NCBI GenBank assembly: GCA_023422775.1
Contig: JAFAGM010000082.1
Coordinates: 1-41,009 of the forward strand
Length of the DNA stretch: 41,009 nt
From: Pseudomonadota bacterium
GTDB taxonomy: Bacteria > Pseudomonadota > Alphaproteobacteria > Rhizobiales > Xanthobacteraceae
Direction of reading: 5' to 3'
The number at the start of each line of letters is the position of its first letter. Within the stretch, counting starts at the first letter, position 1. This document shows, in pieces, positions 1 to 8,488 of this stretch. The notes under the pieces were generated by a model. It had not been told where the DNA came from and searched no databases. It saw only the letters and a program-made list of their open reading frames with translations. The position numbers were made by a program, and so were the translations under genes.

Positions 1-927
1 CTGCACGGCGAAGTCGAGCGCGACTTCCATGCCGTGCTCGCGGCATGCCGCGACCAGGGCGCGAAAATCCTCGAGAGTGCCGAGCTCCGGATGTATGGCG
101 TCATGGCCACCCTCGACGCCACCAATCGCGTAGGGGCTGCCGGGATCGCCTTCGCTGGCGGTCACCGCGTTGTTGCGGCCCTTGCGGTTGATTTTTCCGA
201 TCGGATGGATCGGCGTGAAGTAGAGCACGTCGAAGCCCATCGCGGCGACATCGGGCAGGCGTGCGATGCAATCCATGAACGTGCCGTGCCGGCCGGGAAT
301 CTTGCTCTGGCTGCGCGGCACCATTTCGTACCAGGTGCTGAACCGCGCCTGCGGCCGGTCGACCACGAACGGATATGGCTGCGACCGGGTGAGATCCGGC
401 CGCAACTGGCTCTCCGCCATCGCCGTCTTGAGATCGCTTGCGAGCAGCGGCGCCGTATCGCCGGTCTGCAGGTAATCCTCGCAATATTTCCGGATGAGAG
501 CCGCGGCGTCCGGGCTGCCGGATTGCGCCTTGCCGAGCAGGCCTGCGCCCTCGATGGCATCGACCTCCTGGTCGGCGCCCGCTTTCTGCTTGAGCTCGAA
601 TCCGTGACGCCAGGTGGCGAATTCGTCGGTCCACGCCTCGATGGCATAGACATAGCGCCCCGGCATGTCCGGCACGAAGGTGCCCGACCAGCGGTCGTTG
701 CTGTCCATGGTCATCGGCTCGCGCCGCCAATCGCGGTCGACCTCGCGACGCCAGATCAGCGCCGCGGCGACCACTTCGTGGCCGTCGCGGTAGATGTCGG
801 CCCAGACCTCGACGGGCTCGCCGACGATCCGTTTGACCGGAAAGCGGCCGCCATCGAGGGAGGGGAAGACGTCTTCAATATGGAAAGCGCCGGCAGCGCT
901 CTCGACAGATTGCGTAGTTTTGTTCAC
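1..927 (-). CDS. glgE: Alpha-1,4-glucan:maltose-1-phosphate maltosyltransferase, N-terminal 309 residues (cut by window edge)
   Basis: GlgE extends alpha-1,4-glucans in the cytoplasm using maltose-1-phosphate made from trehalose. The reverse-strand frame is open from a GTG at 927 to the window edge. The first ~110 residues (FHIEDVFPSLDGGRFPVKR, then a beta-rich stretch with DRWSGTFVP and GRYVYAIEAW) match the N-terminal domain that precedes the GH13 barrel in GlgE. The barrel begins with FSTWYEMVPRSQ, then FDVLYFTPIHPIGKINRKG, and the window ends at ALDFAVQ, the first conserved GH13 strand. The C-terminal half, with nucleophile and acid/base, lies outside. The GTG is preceded by GGCGG; the frame stays open further upstream without an ATG, so the start is inferred. 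It is divergent from malQ. Confidence 0.88.
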   Translation of the reverse strand, partial: MNKTTQSVESAAGAFHIEDVFPSLDGGRFPVKRIVGEPVEVWADIYRDGHEVVAAALIWRREVDRDWRREPMTMDSNDRWSGTFVPDMPGRYVYAIEAWTDEFATWRHGFELKQKAGADQEVDAIEGAGLLGKAQSGSPDAAALIRKYCEDYLQTGDTAPLLASDLKTAMAESQLRPDLTRSQPYPFVVDRPQARFSTWYEMVPRSQSKIPGRHGTFMDCIARLPDVAAMGFDVLYFTPIHPIGKINRKGRNNAVTASEGDPGSPYAIGGVEGGHDAIHPELGTLEDFRALVAACREHGMEVALDFAVQ

Positions 928-1016
928 GGTGATGCCGCCATTGACGTGGAATTGAGGTTCCGGACACAGGAAGGAGACGTGCCGACCCTGTATAGAAAGC
1001 CGCTCGCCAAGCAATG

Positions 1017-1052
1017 GTTCCCTGCGGGAACGCCAGGCGGAGCGGCGCGTTA
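1017..1052. promoter_or_regulatory. Candidate back-to-back EcfG-type stress promoters between glgE and malQ
   Basis: On the plus strand GGAAC (1027-1031) is followed after 16 bases by CGTTA (1048-1052). This matches the GGAAC-N16/17-CGTT consensus of the alphaproteobacterial general stress sigma factor EcfG. It lies about 80 bases before the malQ ATG. On the minus strand GGAAC (1021-1017) is followed after 17 bases by CTTTC (999-995), one mismatch from the -10 core, facing glgE. The two -35 boxes form an inverted repeat, GTTCCC-TGC-GGGAAC (1017-1031). The plus match is good and the minus match weaker; use in vivo is inferred. Confidence 0.5.
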
Positions 1053-1129
1053 GAGAGGCTCTATCCCTTTCCATTTTCTGGACAATTTTACGACGCTCTC
1101 CTGTCCTTTGCGTGCAAACCGCGTGCCGA

Positions 1130-3082
1130 ATGAACCTGTTCACCGAAGCCAGTAATCGCGGAATTCAAACCGAATTCGTGGACGGTCAGGGTCACCGCCG
1201 TGTGACGGATGCGGCGGCGCTGAAAATTATCCTGAACGCGCTTCCGCCTCCAACCCCTGGGCCCCTGATAGGCCAGCCGGTCGTGGTCCGGGGCGGGCGG
1301 CCGGCGCGAAGCGAGCTCCGGCCCGCGGCGAGCGTCCCGGTGAGCTGGAAAATCGTTACCGGGGCAGGGGTTGTCGCCGAAGGCGAGACGTCCGAGCGTG
1401 TCATCGACTGGCCCGAGGGGCTGCCCCCAGCCGTCTACCGGCTGCAACTGACCGATGCCGCCGCGGTAACCGAAGACGTGCCGCTGATCTCGGCGCCGGA
1501 AAGGGCGTACGGCGGCGAATTCGACCGCTGCTGGCTGCTCGCCGTACAGCTTTACGGCGTCCGCTCCGCGCGCAACTGGGGGATTGGCGACTTCACCGAT
1601 CTCGAAGGCATGATCGAATGCGCCGCCCATCTCGGCGCCGACGGCATCGGCCTCAATCCGCTGCACGCCCTGTTCGACGATCGCCCCGGCGATTGCAGCC
1701 CCTATTCGCCGAACAGCCGGCTGTTTCTCAACGCGCTCTATGTCGACGTCGACAAGCTGCCCGAATTCCAGCTCGATGCCGCGACCCGCGATGCGCTTGC
1801 GCCGCTGCGGGCAGGCGACATCGTCGATTATGTCGCGGTCGCCCGTCTGAAATGGCAGGCGCTCCGCGCTGCATTTGCCGCCTTCAAGGCGCACGCGACG
1901 GCCGGACGCCGGCAGGACTTCGACACGTTCCGCGCCGAACGGGGCCGGCTGCTGTTGCGCTTCGCCTGCTTCGAGGTGCTGCGCCACAAGTTCGGCAAGC
2001 CGTGGTGGGAATGGCCGGAGGAATGGCGGCAGCCGGACGACGCCAGATGTGCCGCCCTTCGCGACGGGGCGGAGGCCGACGAAGTGGCGTTCGTCGAATT
2101 CGTGCAGTGGATCGCCGACCGGCAGCTCGGTGGCGCCGCCGATCTGGCGCGCAAGCTCGGCATGAAGGTCGGCCTCTATCTCGACGTCGCGGTCGGGGTG
2201 CAGTCCGATGGCTTCGATGCCTGGAACGAGCAGGCGGCGATTTCGCGCCATCTCGGCGTCGGCGCGCCGCCCGATCCGCTCAACCTCGCCGGGCAGAGCT
2301 GGGGTCTTGCCGGGTTCAACGCCGCCGGGTTGGAGCTTCAGTCCTTTGCGCCCTACCGAGACATGCTGCGCGCCTCGATGCGGCACGCCGGCGCCATCCG
2401 TCTCGACCACGTGCTGGGCCTGAAGCGGCTCTATCTGGTGCCGAACGGATTCACCGCCGCCGATGGCGTCTATGTGCAGATGCCGTTCGAGGCGCTGCTG
2501 GCGGTGACCGCGCAGGAAAGTGTGGCCCATCGCTGCGTCGTCATCGGCGAGGACCTGGGCACGGTGCCTGAAGGGTTCCGTGCGCAGATGGCCGATTGGG
2601 GCATCTGGTCGTATCTCGTGATGATGTTCGAGCGCGACGAGCACGGCGCCTTCCGCGGCATGGATCGTTATTCGGCCAATGCGCTCGTCACCTTCAACAC
2701 CCACGATCTCTCGACCTATGCCGGCTGGCGTTCCTTCGGCGACCTGAAGACGAAGCGCGTGCTCGGCCTCGATCCGGGCGAAAGCGACGATGCGCGCTGG
2801 CATGCGCTGGCGATGCTGGACGACGTTCTGCGGCAGAACGGCATCGACGGCAACGACGTATTTTCCGTGCTGGGCCTGCTTGCACAAACGAAGTCGCGGC
2901 TGCTCGCGATCTCGCTGGAGGACATTCTGGGGGTGGTGGATCAGCCCAACATCCCCGGCACCGTCAACGAACATCCGAACTGGCGGCGGCGGCTTCCGGT
3001 GCCGATCGAGCAGATGACGTCCGCCGTCGACATTGCCGCGCTCAGGACGGCAACGCGCGCACGCTCGCGCAGCGGATCGTAG
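1130..3082 (+). CDS. malQ: 4-alpha-glucanotransferase (amylomaltase, GH77)
   Basis: MalQ disproportionates malto-oligosaccharides in the cytoplasm by moving alpha-1,4-glucan segments between chains and releasing glucose. The 650-residue protein is close to the usual bacterial length (~690 in E. coli). The GH77 triad is visible: nucleophile Asp426 in RLDHVLG, acid/base Glu474 in GEDLGTVPEGFR, and the stabilising Asp526 in NTHDLST. An accessory beta domain fills roughly residues 1-130 before the barrel starts at WLLAVQLYGVRSARNWGIGDF. I chose the ATG at 1130 (MNLFTEASNRGIQ) over an in-frame GTG six codons upstream because family members begin with this kind of sequence; neither has a strong ribosome site. 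The GH15 gene starts 2 bases after its stop, so the two are probably co-transcribed. Confidence 0.93.
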   Translation: MNLFTEASNRGIQTEFVDGQGHRRVTDAAALKIILNALPPPTPGPLIGQPVVVRGGRPARSELRPAASVPVSWKIVTGAGVVAEGETSERVIDWPEGLPPAVYRLQLTDAAAVTEDVPLISAPERAYGGEFDRCWLLAVQLYGVRSARNWGIGDFTDLEGMIECAAHLGADGIGLNPLHALFDDRPGDCSPYSPNSRLFLNALYVDVDKLPEFQLDAATRDALAPLRAGDIVDYVAVARLKWQALRAAFAAFKAHATAGRRQDFDTFRAERGRLLLRFACFEVLRHKFGKPWWEWPEEWRQPDDARCAALRDGAEADEVAFVEFVQWIADRQLGGAADLARKLGMKVGLYLDVAVGVQSDGFDAWNEQAAISRHLGVGAPPDPLNLAGQSWGLAGFNAAGLELQSFAPYRDMLRASMRHAGAIRLDHVLGLKRLYLVPNGFTAADGVYVQMPFEALLAVTAQESVAHRCVVIGEDLGTVPEGFRAQMADWGIWSYLVMMFERDEHGAFRGMDRYSANALVTFNTHDLSTYAGWRSFGDLKTKRVLGLDPGESDDARWHALAMLDDVLRQNGIDGNDVFSVLGLLAQTKSRLLAISLEDILGVVDQPNIPGTVNEHPNWRRRLPVPIEQMTSAVDIAALRTATRARSRSGS

Positions 3083-3084
3083 CC

Positions 3085-4884
3085 GTGCCCGGCCGTATCG
3101 AGGATTACGGGCTGATCGGCGACTGCGAAACCGCAGCGCTGGTCGGCCGTGACGGATCGATCGACTGGCTGTGCTGGCCGGCCTTTGATTCCGACGCCTG
3201 CTTCGCGGCGTTGCTCGGCACCCACGACCATGGCCGCTGGCTGCTCGCGCCGGCGACGGAAGTCACCGGCACCTCCCGCCGCTATTGGGACGATACCCTG
3301 ATCCTGGAGACGCGGTTCGAGACCGCGGATGGCGTCGTCGACCTGATCGACTTCATGCCGCCGCGCGGCGGCGCCTCCGACGTGATTCGCCTGGTGCGCG
3401 GCGTGCGCGGCCGGGTCAGGATGCACATGCAACTGGTGATCCGCTTCGGCTTCGGCGCCGACATTCCCTGGGTCAAGAAAAGTGAAGACGGCACGGCACT
3501 GCTCGCCATCTGCGGGCCCGATATGACGGTGTTGCGGACGCCGGTCGCGACCCGTGGCGAAGACCTGACGACGGTGGCCGATTTCGAGGTAGGCGAGGGC
3601 GAGACGGTGCCCTTTGTGCTGACCTACGGCCCTTCGCATTTGCAGCCGCCCAGGCCGATCGACCCCGAACACGCACTGCGCGACGCCGAGGCGTTCTGGA
3701 CCGAATGGTGCGGTCGCTGCACGTATCGGGGCGAGCACCGCGATCTGGTGATGCGCTCCCTGATCACCCTGAAGGCCCAGACGTTTGCCCCGACCGGCGG
3801 CATCGTCGCGGCGCCGACGACCTCACTGCCGGAAAAGCTTGGGGGACAGCGCAACTGGGACTATCGCTACTGCTGGCTGCGGGACGCCACCTTCACGCTG
3901 CTGGCGCTGATGAATTCCGGCTATACCGAGGAGGCTTCCGCCTGGCACAATTGGCTGCTCCGCGCGGCGGCCGGCGCGCCGGCCAACATGCAGATCATGT
4001 ATGGCATCATGGGCGAGCGCCGTCTGCTGGAATGGGAAGCCGGCTGGCTGCCGGGCTATGAAGGCGCAAAGCCGGTGCGGGTCGGCAACGCCGCGCATGC
4101 GCAGCTTCAGCTCGATGTCTATGGCGAACTGATCGACGCCTTTCATCAGTGGCGGGTGGCCAAGCTTGAAATGGATGAATCCAGTTGGGCGCTGGAATGT
4201 TCGGTGCTGCAGCATCTCGCCGGGCAATGGGACAAGCCCGATCACGGCATCTGGGAACTCCGCGGCGCGGGCAAGCACTATGTCTTGTCCAAGGTGATGA
4301 CATGGGTCGCGTTCGACCGCGGCATCAAGAGCGCCGAAACCTTCGGCTACAAGGCGCCGCTCGTGAAGTGGCGCGTGTTGCGTGACGCCATTCATCGCGA
4401 CGTGTGCGCCAACGGCTTCGACCCCGAGCTCAACTCCTTTGTGAAGTCCTATGGCTCGAAGATGCTGGACGCCAGCATCCTGCTGCTGCCGTCGGTCGGG
4501 TTCCTGCCGCCGGACGATCCGCGCGTACGCGGCACGCTTGCTGCCGTGGAAAACTATCTGATGCGGGACGGATTTGTTCTGCGCCACGATCCCCGCGAGC
4601 CGGAACAGCAACCGGCCGAAGGCGCGTTCCTCGCCTGCACGCTATGGCTCGCCGATGCCTACGTGCTGGCGGGCGAGTTCGCCCGGGCGCAGGAACTGTT
4701 TGACCGCGTAGTCGCGATTGCCAGCGATCTCGGACTGCTCGCCGAGGAGTACGATAGCGGCGCGCGCCGCCAGACCGGCAATTTCCCGCAGGCGCTGACG
4801 CACATCGCGCTGATCAATACCGCGCATAACCTCAGCGCGGCGAAGACGTCGAGTGAGAAGCCGGCCGTGCAGCGATCGAAATAG
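3085..4884 (+). CDS. Glycoside hydrolase family 15 protein (glucoamylase/trehalase-like)
   Basis: A 599-residue cytoplasmic GH15 enzyme with no signal peptide. Family members remove glucose from the ends of alpha-glucans or, in some bacteria and archaea, hydrolyse trehalose; the exact substrate cannot be read from sequence. An N-terminal beta-sandwich (RIEDYGLIGDCETAALVGRD, SIDWLCWPAFDS) leads into the (alpha/alpha)6 barrel. Visible motifs are NWDYRYCWLRDAT (from residue 257), the acid catalyst Glu391 in GIWELRG, and the second acidic site LLAEEYD (Glu554/Glu555) before TGNFPQALTHIALIN. The start is a GTG 2 bases after the malQ stop; the open frame runs much further upstream inside malQ, but family N-termini begin at xxRIEDYxLIGD. 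It converges with the HAD gene, leaving only 16 bases between the stops. Confidence 0.9.
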   Translation: MPGRIEDYGLIGDCETAALVGRDGSIDWLCWPAFDSDACFAALLGTHDHGRWLLAPATEVTGTSRRYWDDTLILETRFETADGVVDLIDFMPPRGGASDVIRLVRGVRGRVRMHMQLVIRFGFGADIPWVKKSEDGTALLAICGPDMTVLRTPVATRGEDLTTVADFEVGEGETVPFVLTYGPSHLQPPRPIDPEHALRDAEAFWTEWCGRCTYRGEHRDLVMRSLITLKAQTFAPTGGIVAAPTTSLPEKLGGQRNWDYRYCWLRDATFTLLALMNSGYTEEASAWHNWLLRAAAGAPANMQIMYGIMGERRLLEWEAGWLPGYEGAKPVRVGNAAHAQLQLDVYGELIDAFHQWRVAKLEMDESSWALECSVLQHLAGQWDKPDHGIWELRGAGKHYVLSKVMTWVAFDRGIKSAETFGYKAPLVKWRVLRDAIHRDVCANGFDPELNSFVKSYGSKMLDASILLLPSVGFLPPDDPRVRGTLAAVENYLMRDGFVLRHDPREPEQQPAEGAFLACTLWLADAYVLAGEFARAQELFDRVVAIASDLGLLAEEYDSGARRQTGNFPQALTHIALINTAHNLSAAKTSSEKPAVQRSK

Positions 4885-4900
4885 CGGTGACGAACGTGGG

Positions 4901-5704
4901 CTATGCCAGCCCCAGCACAATCTCCATCGCGGCGGCAAAGCCGTCGCGCTCGTTGCTGTCGGTGACATGCGTCGCCTGCTGCTTGACGGCGTCGGCGGCA
5001 TTGCCCATCGCGAACGAGACGCCGCTTCGGGCAAACATCGGCAGATCGTTCTCCATGTCGCCGATGGTCGCAACCGCCTCGGTCGGAATGCCGAGCCGCT
5101 TCGAAATCGCTGCGACGAAGGTGCCCTTGTCGTGGCCCGGCGGCGTCACGTCGAGATAATAGTTCTGGGAGCGGACCGCAGTTGCCTCCCGTCCCACCGC
5201 TTGCTTCATCGCCGCTTCGCAATCCTTCAGCCGCGCAAAATCCGAACTGGCGCCGACGATCTTGCAGGCTTCCGTCAGATGCGGGGTGAAATCCGCGACG
5301 ATGGTGGGGTCCGCCTTGATCGCCAGCTTCTCGTGCGGGACGTATTCGCCGTACGGGTTGCGGGTGTACCAGCGCTCGTTGCTGAACAGCCAGATATCGA
5401 CGCCGAAGGCGTCGAGCAGGTCGAGGCTGCGCTGCGCCACCGCGGGCGCAATCAGGTGCTGCTCGATCGGTTTCAGTTTCGCATCGACGATCGAACTGCC
5501 GTTGAAGGCGCCGATCGGCAGCGTGATCTCGAGCGGTTCGATCAGAAAGCCCATGCCGATGGTCGGCCGGCTCGACACGATGGTGAAGCCGATGCCGGCG
5601 TCGTGCAGCTTGCGCACGGCCGCCTTGACGCCGTCGGTCAAGACCTTGTCCTTGGTGAGGAGGGTGCCGTCGACGTCGGAAACCACGAGCGCGATGCGTG
5701 TCAT
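4901..5704 (-). CDS. Cof-type HAD superfamily sugar-phosphate phosphatase-like hydrolase
   Basis: A 267-residue HAD hydrolase of the Cof/YbiV type, which dephosphorylates sugar phosphates and similar metabolites in the cytoplasm. Motif I is VSDVDGTLLT near the N-terminus, with nucleophile and acid/base Asp. Motif II is the Ser-Ser of TIVSSRP, the motif III lysine is probably in GHDKGTFVAA, and motif IV is GDMENDLPMF. A large C2-type cap lies between motifs II and III. Its ATG overlaps the gntK stop by four bases (ATGA), so it is the last gene of the tal-pgi/gnd/zwf/pgl/gntK operon. That position suggests a sugar-phosphate substrate, perhaps a pathway by-product; the actual substrate is unknown. 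Confidence 0.87.
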   Translation of the reverse strand: MTRIALVVSDVDGTLLTKDKVLTDGVKAAVRKLHDAGIGFTIVSSRPTIGMGFLIEPLEITLPIGAFNGSSIVDAKLKPIEQHLIAPAVAQRSLDLLDAFGVDIWLFSNERWYTRNPYGEYVPHEKLAIKADPTIVADFTPHLTEACKIVGASSDFARLKDCEAAMKQAVGREATAVRSQNYYLDVTPPGHDKGTFVAAISKRLGIPTEAVATIGDMENDLPMFARSGVSFAMGNAADAVKQQATHVTDSNERDGFAAAMEIVLGLA

Positions 5705-6222
5705 TGGGAAACCAGGTTCAATTGGCTGACGATGTCGTCGACGATTCGCTCGACCGGCGCGTCGATGGAAACCGTGATCGGTCGCTCGTTCGCTCCCGGC
5801 CGCTCCAGCGTCCTGAACTGGCTGGCGAGCAGGTCCGGCGGCATGAAATGTCCCTTGCGCGCGGCGAGCCGGCCCGCGATCAGTTCCTGCGTGCCGTCGA
5901 GAAAGACGATCCTGACATCGTCGCGGCCATGCACGAGGATGTCGCGGTAGGCGCGCTTCAAGGCAGAGCAGGCGATGACGGCGCGCTTGCCGGACGCCGC
6001 GATGCGGTCGATCTCGTCGGCGATGGCCTGCAGCCACGGCCAGCGGTCCGCATCGGTGAGCGGATGGCCCGCGCTCATCTTGGCTACATTGCCGGCCGGA
6101 TGAAATTTGTCGCCGTCCTCGTAGGCCCAGCCGAGCCGCGCAGCTAGGCGTTCGGAAATAGTGCTCTTGCCGGAGCCCGAGACGCCCATCACCACCAGCG
6201 CGCAAGGCGTCTGACTACCCAC
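5701..6222 (-). CDS. gntK: Gluconokinase (GntK family)
   Basis: Phosphorylates gluconate to 6-phosphogluconate with ATP, feeding the Entner-Doudoroff and pentose-phosphate pathways. The 173-residue length is typical. The Walker A loop GVSGSGKST lies at about residues 13-21, followed by YEDGDKFHPAGNVAKMSAGHPLTDADRWPWL, the substrate-binding signature of GntK, then the CSALKRAYRD segment. The lid-region motif RKGHFMPPDLLASQ and FRTLERP are also characteristic. It overlaps pgl by 8 bases and the HAD gene by 4, so translation is probably coupled. Placement between 6-phosphogluconolactonase and the HAD gene lets gluconate enter at the same intermediate that zwf and pgl produce. Confidence 0.95.
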   Translation of the reverse strand: MGSQTPCALVVMGVSGSGKSTISERLAARLGWAYEDGDKFHPAGNVAKMSAGHPLTDADRWPWLQAIADEIDRIAASGKRAVIACSALKRAYRDILVHGRDDVRIVFLDGTQELIAGRLAARKGHFMPPDLLASQFRTLERPGANERPITVSIDAPVERIVDDIVSQLNLVSQ

Positions 6223-6967
6223 GAAAATTCTCCGGAAGCGCCGATCTGTCGACCAGCCAGACGGTCTCGCCGGTGGATCGCGCGCGGTTCGCGGGCAGGT
6301 TCTCGCCTGCGAAGAGCCGCGTCAAGATCGCGCGCTTGCTCGCGCCCGCCATCTCGAACAGCATTTCACGGCAGGAGGCAAGGGTGGGCAGCGTGAGGGT
6401 GACCCGCGGTACGAAAGGCTCGACATTCGCTTTGGGGACGCCGACAGCCCAGCGGGCGGTCTCGTCAAGGGCGGGATTGCCGGGAAACAGCGACGCGGTA
6501 TGGCCGTCGGGGCCAACGCCCATCAGTACCAGATCGAACAGCGGGCGGGCGCGGTCGAGCGCGTCCGCACCGTAGAACGACTTCAACTCCTGCTCGTAGA
6601 GCGCCGCGCTCCGGTCGGGATCGGCCGGGTCGGCGGTCGCGGTCGGAATCGGATGGATGTTGGCCGCCGGGGCGTATCGATCCAGGAAGAGCGCGCGCGC
6701 CATGCCCATGTTGTTGAGCGGGTCGGTGGGCGGCACGAAGCGCTCGTCGCCGATGAACCAGTGCACGCGCTGCCAGGGGATTTTCACCCGCCATGCGTCG
6801 CCGGCGAGCAATCGATAAAGCTGCTTCGGGCCCGATCCGCCCGTCAGGCAGATTGCAACCCGGCCGCTGTTGTCAGCTATCCTGGCCAGCAAGCGCTCGG
6901 CCGCGGCCGCGGCCAGCGTTGCCGGATCGGCAACGGCAATGACACGGCGGCTGTCGCTATTCGCCAT
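6215..6967 (-). CDS. pgl: 6-phosphogluconolactonase
   Basis: Hydrolyses 6-phosphogluconolactone to 6-phosphogluconate, the step after glucose-6-phosphate dehydrogenase. The 250-residue cytoplasmic protein is of the NagB/DevB fold. Visible signatures are CLTGGSGPKQLYRLL near residue 40, VHWFIGDERFVPPTDPLNNMGMA, and MGVGPDGHTASLFPG, which carries the catalytic-site histidine of the family. It follows zwf with a 3-base gap and overlaps gntK by 8 bases, so the reaction order matches gene order. Nothing is unusual in length or composition. Confidence 0.96.
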   Translation of the reverse strand: MANSDSRRVIAVADPATLAAAAAERLLARIADNSGRVAICLTGGSGPKQLYRLLAGDAWRVKIPWQRVHWFIGDERFVPPTDPLNNMGMARALFLDRYAPAANIHPIPTATADPADPDRSAALYEQELKSFYGADALDRARPLFDLVLMGVGPDGHTASLFPGNPALDETARWAVGVPKANVEPFVPRVTLTLPTLASCREMLFEMAGASKRAILTRLFAGENLPANRARSTGETVWLVDRSALPENFRG

Positions 6968-6970
6968 CGC

Positions 6971-8482
6971 TCATCCGAATTTGCGCCAGCTTCGACCGTC
7001 GCGGGTCAGAAGCTCGTTTGCTTCGTCCGGCCCTTCGCTGCCGGCCTTGTACGTCTTCAGCCCCTCGGCGCCCGCTTTTTTCCAGGCATCGATGAACGGC
7101 TGCACCGCCTTCCAGCCGGCCTCGACGCTGTCGGCGCGTTGGAACAGGATGTTGTCGCCGATCATGCAGTCATAGATCAGCGTCTCGTATCCGGTCGACG
7201 GCTCGGCCTTGAAATAATCCTTGTAGCGGAACTTCATCTCGACACCATCGATCAGGATCGTGGGGCCGGGCACCTTGGTGTTGAACTGCAGCGCGATGCC
7301 TTCGTTCGGCGCGACGCCGATCACGAGGTAGTTCTGCGCCAGTTCCTCCACCGGCGTGCAGTTGAACATCGCGAACGGCGCCTGCTTGAACTTGATCGCT
7401 ACTTCGGTGCGCTTGACGCCGAGCGCCTTGCCGGTGCGCAGATAGAAGGGAACGCCGGCCCAGCGCCAATTGTCGATGATCAGCTTCAGCGCTACGTAGG
7501 TTTCGGTGGTGCTGTCGGGTGCGACATCCTCGATTCCGCGATAGTCCGCGATCGCCTTGTCACCGATTTTGCCACCGAGATACTGCCCGCGCACGGAGTT
7601 GCGCAGGGCCTCCATCTCGCTCTGGGGCTGGATCGCGGCGAGCACGTCGGCCTTTTCCGCGCGCACCGAATGCGCATCGAACCGGATCGGCGGCTCCATC
7701 GCGACCAGCGACAGCAGTTGAAACAGGTGGTTCGGCACCATGTCGCGCAGCGCGCCGGTCTGGTCGTAGAAGCTGCCGCGGTGGCCGACGCCGAGCTGTT
7801 CGTCGACCGTAATCTGCACATGATCGATGTGGTTGCGGTTCCAGATCGGTTCGAACATGCCGTTGGCAAAGCGCAGCACCAGGATGTTCTGCACCGTCTC
7901 CTTGCCGAGGTAATGATCGATCCGGTAGATCTCGTGCTCGTCGACGAGCTTGAGCAACTCGCTGTTCAGCACCTTGGCCGATGCCAGGTCGGTGCCGAAC
8001 GGCTTTTCGACCACCAGCCGCCGCCACGCACCGTTCTCGGCCAGCATGCCGGTGCGGCCGAGTTCGCGGCTGATCGGCAGGAATGCATTCGGCGGCGTCG
8101 CGAGGTAGAATAGGCGGTTGCCGCCGGTTGCTCGCGCGGCTTCCAGTCCGGCAAGCTGCCTGCTCATGGCATCGAACGAGGCCGGATCCTTCGGGTCGGC
8201 CTCGATGCAGGTGACGCATGAAAGCAGGCGCTCCGCGATCGCATCGTCCACCGGGCGGGTGGCGAACTCGCGCAATCCCTTCATCAGGCTGTCGCGCAGC
8301 CTGTCGCTGCTGAGACCTTTGCGGGCGACGCCGACGAGGCAGAACCTGTCCGGCAGGAGGTCGCTTGCCGCGAGGTTATAGAGGGCAGGGACGACCAGCC
8401 GATGCGCCAGGTCGCCTGTGACGCCGAAAATGACGAAGGCGCAGGGATCGGGCTTTTTCCGTGCTGCCTGACCGACCGCCAT
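6971..8482 (-). CDS. zwf: Glucose-6-phosphate 1-dehydrogenase
   Basis: Oxidises glucose-6-phosphate to 6-phosphogluconolactone with NAD(P)+. The 503-residue length is standard. The nucleotide-binding start reads CAFVIFGVTGDLAHRLVVPALYNLA (GxxGDLA). The catalytic block RIDHYLGKETVQNILVLRFAN carries the substrate-binding Asp-His and Lys. VEKPFGTD and a C-terminal YETLIYDCMIGD segment also fit the family. The ATG at 8482 is 6 bases after the gnd stop. Cofactor preference cannot be settled from sequence by eye; many Zwf enzymes of this group use both NAD and NADP. Confidence 0.97.
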   Translation of the reverse strand: MAVGQAARKKPDPCAFVIFGVTGDLAHRLVVPALYNLAASDLLPDRFCLVGVARKGLSSDRLRDSLMKGLREFATRPVDDAIAERLLSCVTCIEADPKDPASFDAMSRQLAGLEAARATGGNRLFYLATPPNAFLPISRELGRTGMLAENGAWRRLVVEKPFGTDLASAKVLNSELLKLVDEHEIYRIDHYLGKETVQNILVLRFANGMFEPIWNRNHIDHVQITVDEQLGVGHRGSFYDQTGALRDMVPNHLFQLLSLVAMEPPIRFDAHSVRAEKADVLAAIQPQSEMEALRNSVRGQYLGGKIGDKAIADYRGIEDVAPDSTTETYVALKLIIDNWRWAGVPFYLRTGKALGVKRTEVAIKFKQAPFAMFNCTPVEELAQNYLVIGVAPNEGIALQFNTKVPGPTILIDGVEMKFRYKDYFKAEPSTGYETLIYDCMIGDNILFQRADSVEAGWKAVQPFIDAWKKAGAEGLKTYKAGSEGPDEANELLTRDGRSWRKFG

Positions 8483-8488
8483 GAGCGT

